From Kocuria sp. (GTDB taxonomy: Bacteria > Actinomycetota > Actinomycetes > Actinomycetales > Micrococcaceae): a stretch of DNA of 64,000 nucleotides. Of the stretch, positions 49,927-57,964 are shown one piece after another; the first letter of the stretch is position 1; each line of letters starts with the position of its first letter. Location of the stretch: assembly GCF_030530945.1 (NCBI RefSeq), contig NZ_JAUMTZ010000009.1, positions 29,063-93,062 on the forward strand. Direction: 5' to 3'. A model generated the notes under the pieces. The model was not told where the DNA came from, made no database searches, and was given only the letters and a program-made list of their open reading frames with translations. Both the position numbers and the translations under genes were made by a program.

Positions 49927-51384
49927 TCACTTGCCGGCGGTCGAGCGCTCACGGCGGGCCGGGCCGGAACCGGCCTTGGACTTCCGGCGCGCCTTGGAGC
50001 GGAAGCCCCGGGACGACTTCTTGGCCTCGCCGTAGTAGGACGAGTAGCCGCGGCGGTAGCCGCCGTAGCCGAAGCCGTAGTGGGACGAGCCCACACCGCG
50101 GGCGGGGGCGAGGTTCAGGACGGACCCGAAAAGCCTCACGGACACCCGGCGCAGCATGGAGGCGGAGAGGTCCACCTGCTCCTTGCGGGTGCCGCCCACC
50201 TCCACCACGAGGATGGCTCCGTCCGCGGCCGCGGCGAGCAGGGTCGCGTCCGTCACGGGCAGCACCGGAGGAGCGTCCACGAACACCATGTAGGTGCTTC
50301 GCAGCTCGGCGAGCACCTGCTTCATGCGCTGCGAGCCCACCAGTTCCGAGGGGTTCGGGGGGATGCGGCCCGCCGGCAGGACCATGAGGGAGGACCCGGG
50401 GACCTGTTGCAGGGCGTCCTGCAGGGTCACCTGGCCCGAGAGCACCTGGGTGAGGCCCACGGAGCCGTCCACCCCGAACACGCCGGCCACCGTGGGGCGG
50501 CGCAGGTCCGCGTCCACGATCACGGCCGGCTCCCCGGCGTGGGCGAACGAGTTGGCGATCGCCGTGGTGACGGTGGACTTGCCCTCACCCGGGTTGGGGC
50601 TCGTGACCACCACGCACCGGGGCGGGTTGTCCACGCTCACGAACCGCAGGTTGGTGCGCAGCTGGCGCACGGCTTCGTGGGCGGCGTCGTCCTCCACCTC
50701 GCCACGGTTGTTGCCCTTCAGCGAGGGGGTCTTGGGGAGGATGCCCAGCACACCGGCGTCCGTGAGCTCCTCGACCTCGTGGGACGTGCGGATCCGCACG
50801 TCCGAGACCTTGCGCAGCAGCGCCACGGCGTAGCCCGCCAGCAGACCGAGGAAGGCCCCGAGCAGCAGGTAGTTGCGGATGTTGGGGCTCGACGGCGCCC
50901 CGGGCACCTGGGCGTCCTCCAGCGGGACCACGCGGATCGGGGAGCCCGAGCCCTCGAGGTCCTTCACCACGTCCGCGGTGGCCTCGAGCGCCGAGTTGGC
51001 GAGCGATGCGGCCTTCTCCGGCTGGTCGGCGGTGGCGTCCACCTTGATGAGCGCGGAGTTGGGGACCACGCTCGCCGTGAGGTGTCCGGCCACGTCCCCC
51101 GCCGCAAGACCGAGGTCCGGGTTCTGGGAGATCTTCTCCGCCACCGAGCGGGAGGAGATCAGCGGCAGGTACGCGCTCGCCTTGTTCTGCGCGGCCACGT
51201 CCCCGTTGAGCACATCCCCCAGGGAGCTGCTGCCCGTGGTGGTCACGAAGCCCGTGGAGGAGGACGTGTAGACCTTGGGCTGCAGCAGGGCCAGGCCGAA
51301 TGCCAGCACCAGTCCCGTCAGCATGGCGGCGAGCAGGAGTAGGAGGTTTGCGCGGGTGAGGCGCAGGAAGTCGAGTACGGTCAT
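49927..51384 (-). CDS. Wzc-like polysaccharide co-polymerase with tyrosine autokinase domain
   Basis: A 485-residue protein. N-terminal Wzz domain with two helices (LLLLLAAMLTGLVLAFGLALL and YLLLGAFLGLLAGYAVALL) encloses an extracytoplasmic region. The cytoplasmic BY-kinase follows: TSPNPGEGKSTVTTAIA (Walker A near 260-268), VIVDADLRRPTVAG (Walker A') and YMVFVDAPPVLPVTD (Walker B). A C-terminal Tyr/Gly-rich cluster (HYGFGYGGYRRGYSSYYGE near 432-450) is the usual autophosphorylation tail. The partner phosphatase is probably the LMW-PTP at 32.5 kb. ATG 51384 is chosen because the extension to 51513 has no domain content. Confidence 0.92.
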   Translation of the reverse strand: MTVLDFLRLTRANLLLLLAAMLTGLVLAFGLALLQPKVYTSSSTGFVTTTGSSSLGDVLNGDVAAQNKASAYLPLISSRSVAEKISQNPDLGLAAGDVAGHLTASVVPNSALIKVDATADQPEKAASLANSALEATADVVKDLEGSGSPIRVVPLEDAQVPGAPSSPNIRNYLLLGAFLGLLAGYAVALLRKVSDVRIRTSHEVEELTDAGVLGILPKTPSLKGNNRGEVEDDAAHEAVRQLRTNLRFVSVDNPPRCVVVTSPNPGEGKSTVTTAIANSFAHAGEPAVIVDADLRRPTVAGVFGVDGSVGLTQVLSGQVTLQDALQQVPGSSLMVLPAGRIPPNPSELVGSQRMKQVLAELRSTYMVFVDAPPVLPVTDATLLAAAADGAILVVEVGGTRKEQVDLSASMLRRVSVRLFGSVLNLAPARGVGSSHYGFGYGGYRRGYSSYYGEAKKSSRGFRSKARRKSKAGSGPARRERSTAGK

Positions 51385-51539
51385 GTCAGTCCTGGGGGGT
51401 GGGGGCGTCGGGGGACGAAGTGGCCGGGTCGGTGCCGCGTGGACCCGCGCGGGGGCGCGGTGTCCATGACATGGCACCGTGGATGTTGCAATCGTCTGAA
51501 GTTTAGCAACCACTCGGCTCGGAGCGGGGACCCGGACGG

Positions 51540-52928
51540 CTAGCCGCGCCGCAGAAACCCCTGTGTGACCAGGGAAGACGTGAACCGCAGGACGTCCGGG
51601 CGAACGGTCTCGGGCTCCTGGCCCGTGGTCCGCGCCACGGCGTCCACCACCTCGTTCTCCGGGACGTTCAGGGCGGCGCTCCAGATGAGGGCCGCGGAGT
51701 CGTTCAGGACGAGGGGCCGCCCGCCCGGAACACGCGCCAGGCAGACGCCCCCGGATCCGGGGACCTCCGGGATCTCGGGAAGCTCCACGGCTGCCACGTC
51801 CGGCGCGGGGCGCAGGGTGCCCGGTGGACTCGCGCGGTGTACCTCGGAGCCTTCTTCCCCCGGTTCGTCCGCACGGACGAGCCAGCTGGATGGACTTCCC
51901 GTCTGCTCCCGCCGGACGTCCCCGGGGGGGTCACCGTGGGCCCAGGAGGATTCCCCGGCGGAGGCCTGGTCCTGGAGGGTCGGTGCCGTGGGGGACGGGT
52001 CGGGGCCGGGCGACTCCGCGGTGTGCGGGTCCGGAGTCACCCCGGACGACGCCGCGCCGCCCTCCGCATCCACCCGGCGTCTCGCGCGCCCGCCCACCAG
52101 GTCCCGCACGGCCGTGGCGGGCCGCGCGAGGGTGGCTCGCGCGATGTCCACCACGGTGGGCTCGCGCTCCAGGTCCATGCGCAGGTGGTCCACGTTGGGC
52201 AGTGGTGCTCGCAGCGCCACGCGCAGCTTCCCCCACGGTGTGGTGGCCGCCCGCATGCGGGCACGCCACTCCTGGGAGCGGGAACCCTCCTGGGAGAGCA
52301 CCAGCCAGAGGTCGTGGGAGGGGTGGTCGCGGTAGCGCGCGAGGTGTCCGGTGGCCGCCGCGTGGGCAACGCTCGCGGACAGCTCTCGGGCCCGCTCCTC
52401 GAGCAGCCGCCAGTCCTCCGGGTTCAGCACCTCACTCAGGTGGCCCACGTCCTGCTGCCGGGACTCCGGGCTGCGGGCGGCGTGGACCAGGATCACGAGG
52501 GCGTGGTCCAGGGTGGCGGGGACGTCGCACGGGAACGCCGCGATCTCACGCCGCACGCGCCTGCTCCACAGCCGGTCGAATAGCTCACCGGGCGCCAGCT
52601 CGAAACCGGGGAACGAGCGGTGGACGTCCACCAGACCCCAGGAGGGGTGGCGCATGGTCTGGGCGTGACGGAAAAGGGATCCGGAGCGGAACGTGGAGAC
52701 CGTCTCCCAGCCCCGTGAGCGCAGCGCCTCCACCATCCGCTGCGCGTGCTCGGGGTGGACCAGTGCGTCCACGTCGCTGCTGATCCGCCCGGGGGCGTAC
52801 AGACCGGGGGCGGCGGCGTACCCCTTGACCAGCAGAGCGTCCACGTGGTGGGCCCGGGCAGTGGCCTGGATCTCCGCGTGCGCCAGCTCCACGCGCACGC
52901 CCAGGGGGATGTCCGATCGGTCCATCAC
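51540..52928 (-). CDS. Nucleotidyltransferase-PqqD fusion protein (HPr-rel-A type partner)
   Basis: A 462-residue protein of three parts. Residues about 1-270 match the uncharacterised nucleotidyltransferase family often beside EPS genes: DALLVKGYAAAPGLYAPGRISSDVDALVHPEHAQRMVEAL carries the KG and SDVDALV motifs. Residues about 275-385 are a low-complexity, Pro/Gly/Ser-rich linker. Residues about 390-462 are PqqD-like (PLVLNDSAALIWSAALNV and RFTSSLVTQGFLRRG), the fold that binds leader peptides in RiPP systems. The two domains are usually separate genes; here they are joined. With the HprK-related kinase at 29.5 kb, they bracket the second EPS block. Function unknown; precursor peptide not seen. 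Confidence 0.6.
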   Translation of the reverse strand: MMDRSDIPLGVRVELAHAEIQATARAHHVDALLVKGYAAAPGLYAPGRISSDVDALVHPEHAQRMVEALRSRGWETVSTFRSGSLFRHAQTMRHPSWGLVDVHRSFPGFELAPGELFDRLWSRRVRREIAAFPCDVPATLDHALVILVHAARSPESRQQDVGHLSEVLNPEDWRLLEERARELSASVAHAAATGHLARYRDHPSHDLWLVLSQEGSRSQEWRARMRAATTPWGKLRVALRAPLPNVDHLRMDLEREPTVVDIARATLARPATAVRDLVGGRARRRVDAEGGAASSGVTPDPHTAESPGPDPSPTAPTLQDQASAGESSWAHGDPPGDVRREQTGSPSSWLVRADEPGEEGSEVHRASPPGTLRPAPDVAAVELPEIPEVPGSGGVCLARVPGGRPLVLNDSAALIWSAALNVPENEVVDAVARTTGQEPETVRPDVLRFTSSLVTQGFLRRG

Positions 52929-53117
52929 CCCAGGCTAGCGCCGGTTTGTGCACGCGTGTCGCACAACTCGCTGCGGATGAGGAATCGGAATCCGGTGGGG
53001 CTTCCACCACGGCCCGCCCGCGGGCGCCGCCTGGAGGGGGGCGGCGACGGCCCCCTCGGGGGTGGCATCCCCTCGTGGCGGGTCGGGGTGTGCCCCCGGC
53101 TTCCCCGGCACGCAGAA

Positions 53118-53146
53118 GGGCGGCCCGGGAAATTCCCGGGCCGCCC
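53118..53146 (-). terminator. Palindromic terminator hairpin after the DAACS gene
   Basis: A perfect 14-bp inverted repeat with a single-base centre (GGGCGGCCCGGGAA arm), 40 bases after the stop of the leftward transporter gene. Confidence 0.8.
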
Positions 53147-53185
53147 CTGTTCCGCGGAGGGCGTCGGCGCGTGCGCCTCGGTGGA

Positions 53186-54616
53186 CTACTCGGTGCGCTG
53201 CCCGTCCGTCTCCGGGGCGGCTCCCGCGCGGGCGGGCTCCGGAACCGGCAGGGCGGGATCGGGGGCCGCGGCGGCGTCGTCGTCCTTGAAGGGGCGGCCC
53301 GCCAGCGGGGCGTTGTAGCGGTGCAGGTCCAGGATGCCCTCGCGCTTGGAGACCACGGCGGCCACGAGGGCCTGGCCGGTGACGTTGAGCGCGGTGCGGC
53401 CCATGTCCACGATGGGGTCCACCGCGAGCAGCAGCCCAACACCGTCCAGGGGCAGGCCCAGGGTGGAGAGGGTGAGCGTGAGCATCACGGTGGCGCCGGT
53501 GGTCCCGGCGGTCGCCGCGGAGCCCAGCACGGACACCAGGGCGATGAGCACGAAGTGCATGGGCGTGAGGTCCACGCCGTAGAACTGCGCCACGAAGATC
53601 GCGGCCACGGCGGGGTAGACAGCGGCGCAGCCGTCCATCTTGGTGGTTGCGCCCAGCGGGATCGCGAAGGAGGCGTAGTGGGAGGGCACGCCCAGGTTGG
53701 ACTCGCTCACGCGCTGCGTCACGGGCATGGTGCCCAGGGAGGAGCGGGAGACGAAGCCCAGCTGCATGGCGGGCCACACCCCGGCGAAGAACTGCCGCAC
53801 GGGAAGCCCGTTGAGCTTCAGGAGCACGGGGTAGACCACGAACGCCACCAGCAGCAGACCCGCGTAGATGGTGAGCACGAACTTCACGAGCGAGCCCATG
53901 GAGCCCCAGCCGTACTCGAACACGGCGGTCCCGATCAGTCCCAGGGTGCCCAGCGGTGCGAGGCGGATGATCCACCACACGACCTTCTGCATGATGGCCA
54001 GCCCGGACTGCATGAGGGTGAGGAACGGCTCGGCCGCCCTGCCCACCTTCAGGGCGGCGACGCCCACCACCAGGGACACCACCAGGATCTGCAGCACGTT
54101 GAAGTTCACGGTGGTCTTTACCGTCTCGGGGTCGAGCACCTTAGAGGTGGTCTCCAGGCCCAGCACGTTCACGGGGATCAGGCCCTTGAGGAAGGCCAGC
54201 CACGAGCCCTCGGTGCCGGAGTAGGTCTCGGGCTGCGCCTGGCCCGTGCCGATGCCGGGCTGGATGACCACGCCCAGGACCATGCCGATCACCACCGCGA
54301 TCAGGGAGGTGATGGCGAACCACATGAGGGTCTTCCACGCCAGCCGGGCGGCGTTGGAGACGTCGCGCAGGTTCGCGATCGAGGAGATCACGGCGGTGAC
54401 CACCAGGGGGACCACCGCCGCCTTGAGGATCGTGACGTAGCTGGAGCCGATGGTGTCCAGGGTGGTCATGAGCCAGTTGGGGCTCTCCTCCGGGTCCCCG
54501 CCCATGGCGGCGGCCAGGGACCCGAGGAGAACGCCCAGGACCAGGGCGACGAGGATCTGCCACCCGAAGGACGCCGTCCAAGCCGGGAGGCGCCGGGTAC
54601 TTTCTGCGGAATTCAT
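53186..54616 (-). CDS. Dicarboxylate/amino acid:cation symporter (DAACS)
   Basis: A 476-residue secondary transporter of the GltP/SstT family, moving glutamate, aspartate or C4-dicarboxylates with Na+ or H+. Visible features: WQILVALVLGVLLGSLAAAMGG first helix, FVSRSSLGTMPVTQRVSESNLGVPSHYASFAIPLGATTKMDG-type HP1 and TM7 region with the SRSS and ATTKMDG motifs, and LGLPLDGVGLLLAVDPIVDMGRTALNVTGQA in the C-terminal substrate site. The C-terminal about 35 residues are polar. ATG 54616 is preferred over an upstream in-frame ATG. It stands alone between the EPS block and the peptidase-like gene. Confidence 0.94.
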   Translation of the reverse strand: MNSAESTRRLPAWTASFGWQILVALVLGVLLGSLAAAMGGDPEESPNWLMTTLDTIGSSYVTILKAAVVPLVVTAVISSIANLRDVSNAARLAWKTLMWFAITSLIAVVIGMVLGVVIQPGIGTGQAQPETYSGTEGSWLAFLKGLIPVNVLGLETTSKVLDPETVKTTVNFNVLQILVVSLVVGVAALKVGRAAEPFLTLMQSGLAIMQKVVWWIIRLAPLGTLGLIGTAVFEYGWGSMGSLVKFVLTIYAGLLLVAFVVYPVLLKLNGLPVRQFFAGVWPAMQLGFVSRSSLGTMPVTQRVSESNLGVPSHYASFAIPLGATTKMDGCAAVYPAVAAIFVAQFYGVDLTPMHFVLIALVSVLGSAATAGTTGATVMLTLTLSTLGLPLDGVGLLLAVDPIVDMGRTALNVTGQALVAAVVSKREGILDLHRYNAPLAGRPFKDDDAAAAPDPALPVPEPARAGAAPETDGQRTE

Positions 54617-54719
54617 ACCGGCCACCCTAGGGCGGGGGAGAATAAACCACCCAGGGCTCGTGACGAAGTGTGACGCCGCATTCTCGGAATACCGGGGGAG
54701 TTCCCCGTGGATCCGCCCC

Positions 54720-56456
54720 CTACAGCGCCAGCGCGTACTGGAGTGTGTCCAACCCCACGGAGCCAAGGCGCAGGGCACGGCTGTGGAAGCGCTTCAGGTC
54801 GAAGTCCGCGCCCTCCCTGGCCCTGGCCTCCTCGCGGGCGTCGAGCCACATCTGCAGACCGATCCGGTAGGAGGGGGCCTGACCGGGCCAGCCCATGTAG
54901 CGCAGCCACTCGAAGCGCAGGGTGGACTCGGCCATCGCCACGTTGTGGCGCAGGAACGCCCAGCCGTCCTCCGGGGTCCACACCTCGCCCGCGCGGGCTC
55001 CGCCGAGCATCTCGCCCAGGGCCTCGGGGATCTCGAACCCGCAGTGGAACCCCACGTCGAAGATCACGCGCACGGTGCGCAGCCGCTGGGAGTCCAGCAT
55101 GCCCATCCGGTCCCCGGGGTCCGAGAGGTAGCCCAACTCCTCCATGAGACGTTCCGCGTACAGCGCCCACCCCTCGCCGTGCCCGGAGACCCAGATGCCC
55201 ATGCGTCGCCACTCGTTGAGCTCCCCGGCGTTGGCCAGGGCGGTGGCGCACTGCAGGTGGTGGCCCGGAATGCCCTCGTGGTAGACGGTGGTGGTCTCCT
55301 CCCACGTGTTGTGCTGCTCCACCCCTTCCGGCACGGACCACCACATGCGCCCGGGCCGGGAGAAGTCCGCGCTCGGCGGCGTGTAGTAGATGATCCCGTC
55401 CTGGGTGGGGGCGATCCGGCACTCGAGGGTGCGCATGGGACCGGTGATCTCGAACTGCGTGTCCGCGAGCTCGGTCAGGGCGGTGTCCGAGAGGCGCTGC
55501 ATCCACGCCTGCAGCTCCTCGGGGGAGTGCAGCTGCCGTGCCGGGTCCGCGTTCAGGGCCGCCATGGCCTCCTGGATGCCCGCCCCGGGGCGGATCTGCT
55601 CGGCCACCTCCCGCTGCTCGGCGTCGAGCGCGATCAGCTGCTCCACTGCCCAGTCGTAGACCTCGCGGGGGTCCCTGCGCGAGCCCAGGAAGGAGGCCAG
55701 GTGCAGCCTGTAGTCCTCGAGCCCGCACGCGTCCGACGGGCGCGCCACCGGGGCGAAGTCCGCGCGCAGGACCCGGGCGATGTCCCGGTACGCCGCGCGG
55801 GCGGCGTCGGCGGCCTCGGCGAGCTCTGCGCGGACGGACTCCGGGGCGCTCGGGTCCCGGACGAGTCCCGCGAAGAAGCCCTCGTCGGAGGCGTACTGCT
55901 CGGCCTGCTGGGAGGCCTCCACGATCTGCGGGGCCGACGGCGGGCGGTCCAGCGCCACGGCCTCGTCCAGCCCCGCGCGGTACTGGGTGAGCGCCGCCGG
56001 GATGTTGGCCATGCGCCCCGCGATGTGGCGCCAGTCCTGCTCGGTCTCGCGCGGCATGGCGTCGATGTCCTGGCGGATGCTCTGCACCGGGGACTCGATG
56101 TTGTTGACCACCGCGACGTCCAGGTTCGCGGCGTGGCTGTCCCGCTGCAGCTCGAGCTGCTCGCGCAGGGCGTGGAGGGTCACGCGGTCCACGTCGTCCT
56201 GCGGCTGCACCCCGTCCAGGCGAGCCAGGGTGGTGCGCACCAGCTCGGCGCGGGCGGCGCGGCCGGCGGGACCGAAGTCCGGGTACTCGGTCTCGTGTCC
56301 AGGGAAGCCGTGGAACGTGGCCGCGCTGGGGTCCAGGGCCAGGTACTCGTGGAAGTAGGTCTCGGCGAGCTGGTCCACCGGGGTGGGCGTGCGCCGGGCG
56401 GAGCCCAGGGGTGCGAGGGGTTCCGGGGACTGGGGTGTGCTGTCTGGTGTGGTCAC
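54720..56456 (-). CDS. DUF885 zinc-peptidase-like protein
   Basis: A 578-residue soluble protein of the DUF885 family, likely a zinc metallopeptidase. The metal site HEGIPGHH is at about residues 392-399, and GEGWALYAERLMEELGYL follows, with the usual third ligand Glu. N-terminal about 110 residues include YFHEYLALDPSAATFHGFPGHETEYPDFG, typical of the family. No signal peptide is evident. Substrate unknown. GTG 56456 follows an AGGG; composition is typical of the chromosome. No operon partner is evident. Confidence 0.9.
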   Translation of the reverse strand: MTTPDSTPQSPEPLAPLGSARRTPTPVDQLAETYFHEYLALDPSAATFHGFPGHETEYPDFGPAGRAARAELVRTTLARLDGVQPQDDVDRVTLHALREQLELQRDSHAANLDVAVVNNIESPVQSIRQDIDAMPRETEQDWRHIAGRMANIPAALTQYRAGLDEAVALDRPPSAPQIVEASQQAEQYASDEGFFAGLVRDPSAPESVRAELAEAADAARAAYRDIARVLRADFAPVARPSDACGLEDYRLHLASFLGSRRDPREVYDWAVEQLIALDAEQREVAEQIRPGAGIQEAMAALNADPARQLHSPEELQAWMQRLSDTALTELADTQFEITGPMRTLECRIAPTQDGIIYYTPPSADFSRPGRMWWSVPEGVEQHNTWEETTTVYHEGIPGHHLQCATALANAGELNEWRRMGIWVSGHGEGWALYAERLMEELGYLSDPGDRMGMLDSQRLRTVRVIFDVGFHCGFEIPEALGEMLGGARAGEVWTPEDGWAFLRHNVAMAESTLRFEWLRYMGWPGQAPSYRIGLQMWLDAREEARAREGADFDLKRFHSRALRLGSVGLDTLQYALAL

Positions 56457-56505
56457 GATATGTAACCCTAGTCACACCGGGGCGGGATGGGGAGCACTGC
56501 GGGTC

Positions 56506-57582
56506 TCAGTCCTCGAACCGCTCCGCCAGCTCGTCCAGCAGCTCCAGCACGGGCCCGCTGCCCGCCACGGGTCCGCCGGCCAGCAGCCCGTCCGCGCCGA
56601 GCACCACGGCCCAGGGGTTGCCGGGGCGCTCGAACACGGCGGCCATCTCCTGCCGGTCGTCCACGAGGGTGCGTGCACGCAGGGCCTCGGGCAGCACGTC
56701 CCGTTCCGACTCCCGGGTCACCACGGCGTGCACGGCCACCGGTCCCAGGTCCTGGCCCGTGCCCGAGATCCGCTCGATGGCCGGGGCGCACCACCCGCAC
56801 GTGGTGCTCACACCCACCAGCACGCGCGCGCGGCTCCCGGCCAGCCCGCGCAGGGTGACCCGTGCGCCGTCGGCGTCCTGGAGCGAGGCGTAGGGAATGG
56901 GCAGGCGCTCGTAGTCCCCGGGCTCCTGCGCCCCGTCCGGACCCGGTGCGCCCTGCGCGGGGGCCGACGCCGCGGCGTCGCCGTCCTGGGGCGGGGCCGG
57001 CGGGAGCGGGGGCACCCGGGAGAGGTCCCGGGGACTGCGTGTGCCGTCCGCGGGGTGCTCGCTCCACAGGATCACGAGAACGCACAGGACGGGGATTGCG
57101 CCCGCGAGCACACCCCGCCACGGCAGGGCCACCACGGGGCCCTGGAAGCCGGAGAGGCAGAGCGCGAGGGCCAGCACGGCCACGAGGGTGAAGACCAGGT
57201 TGCGCACCACCGTGCGCCAGGACACCGGAGCGGTGGACAGCGCGCCGAAGCAGCCGCACGAGGCGGGGTCAGGGGCACGGGTGCCCCGCACCACCACCAC
57301 CGTGAAGGCGGCGAACACGAGCACCACCGCAACCGCCACGGCCACCAGCCACGGACCGGACGCGAGCACGAGCCCGGCGGCCAGGACCACCTCGGCCCAG
57401 GGCAGGGCGGCCTGCAGCCAGGGGGCCCTCAGGGCCGCGGGCAGGTCGGCAGAACCCAGCAGGGAGCGGCTGGAGCGGGGAGAGAGCATCTTGGCGACGC
57501 CGCTGACCAGCAGGATCGCGGCGAGGGACACGAGGGAGGAGACGGCAAGGGAGGACACCGGAACATTATCGTCGATGGACAT
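56506..57582 (-). CDS. MauE-like membrane protein fused to a thioredoxin-like domain
   Basis: A 358-residue protein. The N-terminal half has four to five membrane helices in the MauE/DoxX-like pattern, including SLVSLAAILLVSGVAKMLS and the family's short CGCFGALS motif at a helix boundary. After a Pro/Ala-rich linker (about 195-235) comes a thioredoxin-fold domain with STTCGWCAPAIERI, the CxxC active site. It may exchange disulfides across the membrane, for example for cytochrome or periplasmic protein maturation; this is an inference. ATG 57582 is used; the 12-residue extension is possible. It is oriented with the carboxylase epsilon gene, about 97 bp upstream. Confidence 0.72.
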   Translation of the reverse strand: MSIDDNVPVSSLAVSSLVSLAAILLVSGVAKMLSPRSSRSLLGSADLPAALRAPWLQAALPWAEVVLAAGLVLASGPWLVAVAVAVVLVFAAFTVVVVRGTRAPDPASCGCFGALSTAPVSWRTVVRNLVFTLVAVLALALCLSGFQGPVVALPWRGVLAGAIPVLCVLVILWSEHPADGTRSPRDLSRVPPLPPAPPQDGDAAASAPAQGAPGPDGAQEPGDYERLPIPYASLQDADGARVTLRGLAGSRARVLVGVSTTCGWCAPAIERISGTGQDLGPVAVHAVVTRESERDVLPEALRARTLVDDRQEMAAVFERPGNPWAVVLGADGLLAGGPVAGSGPVLELLDELAERFED

Positions 57583-57679
57583 GTCCACTGGTTCCCCCGC
57601 AGGAGCACCGCCATGCACGCAGTGTGTGACGACGGTGCTCGGAGCCGGTGCCGGGCCGCTCTGCGCGGACTCCTAGCGC

Positions 57680-57964
57680 TTAGCGCTCGGGCTGCGTCCA
57701 CCGCCACGCCCCGCGGCCGGGGCGCAGCCGCAGGCCCAGGCGGACCCGCCGGGACTGGGAGCGGGTGATCCTGGACGGTCGCACCGCGGAGGGCTGCTGC
57801 GGCCCGGAGAGGGTGCCGAGGGCAGCGACCAGGGCCGCGAGCTCCTCCGCCGTGGGGTTTCCCCGCGTCACGGTGAACAACGGCTCCTGGGTGTCCTCGG
57901 TATCGGGGAGGGCGGCCACGGCCTCGAACCGGTGGTCCGCCCCGATGCGGTTCCCGGTGCTCAC
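57680..57964 (-). CDS. accE: Acyl-CoA carboxylase epsilon subunit
   Basis: A 94-residue small subunit found only in actinobacterial acyl-CoA carboxylases, which stabilises the alpha-beta complex. The C-terminal LFTVTRGNPTAEELAALVAAL is the family signature; an Arg/Ser-rich tail RSQSRRVRLGLRLRPGRGAW follows. GTG 57964 overlaps the TGA of accD (GTGA), which fixes the start and shows coupling. This gene is too short and low in complexity to be found by homology with ease, but the position next to accD and the motif make it secure. Confidence 0.93.
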   Translation of the reverse strand: MSTGNRIGADHRFEAVAALPDTEDTQEPLFTVTRGNPTAEELAALVAALGTLSGPQQPSAVRPSRITRSQSRRVRLGLRLRPGRGAWRWTQPER

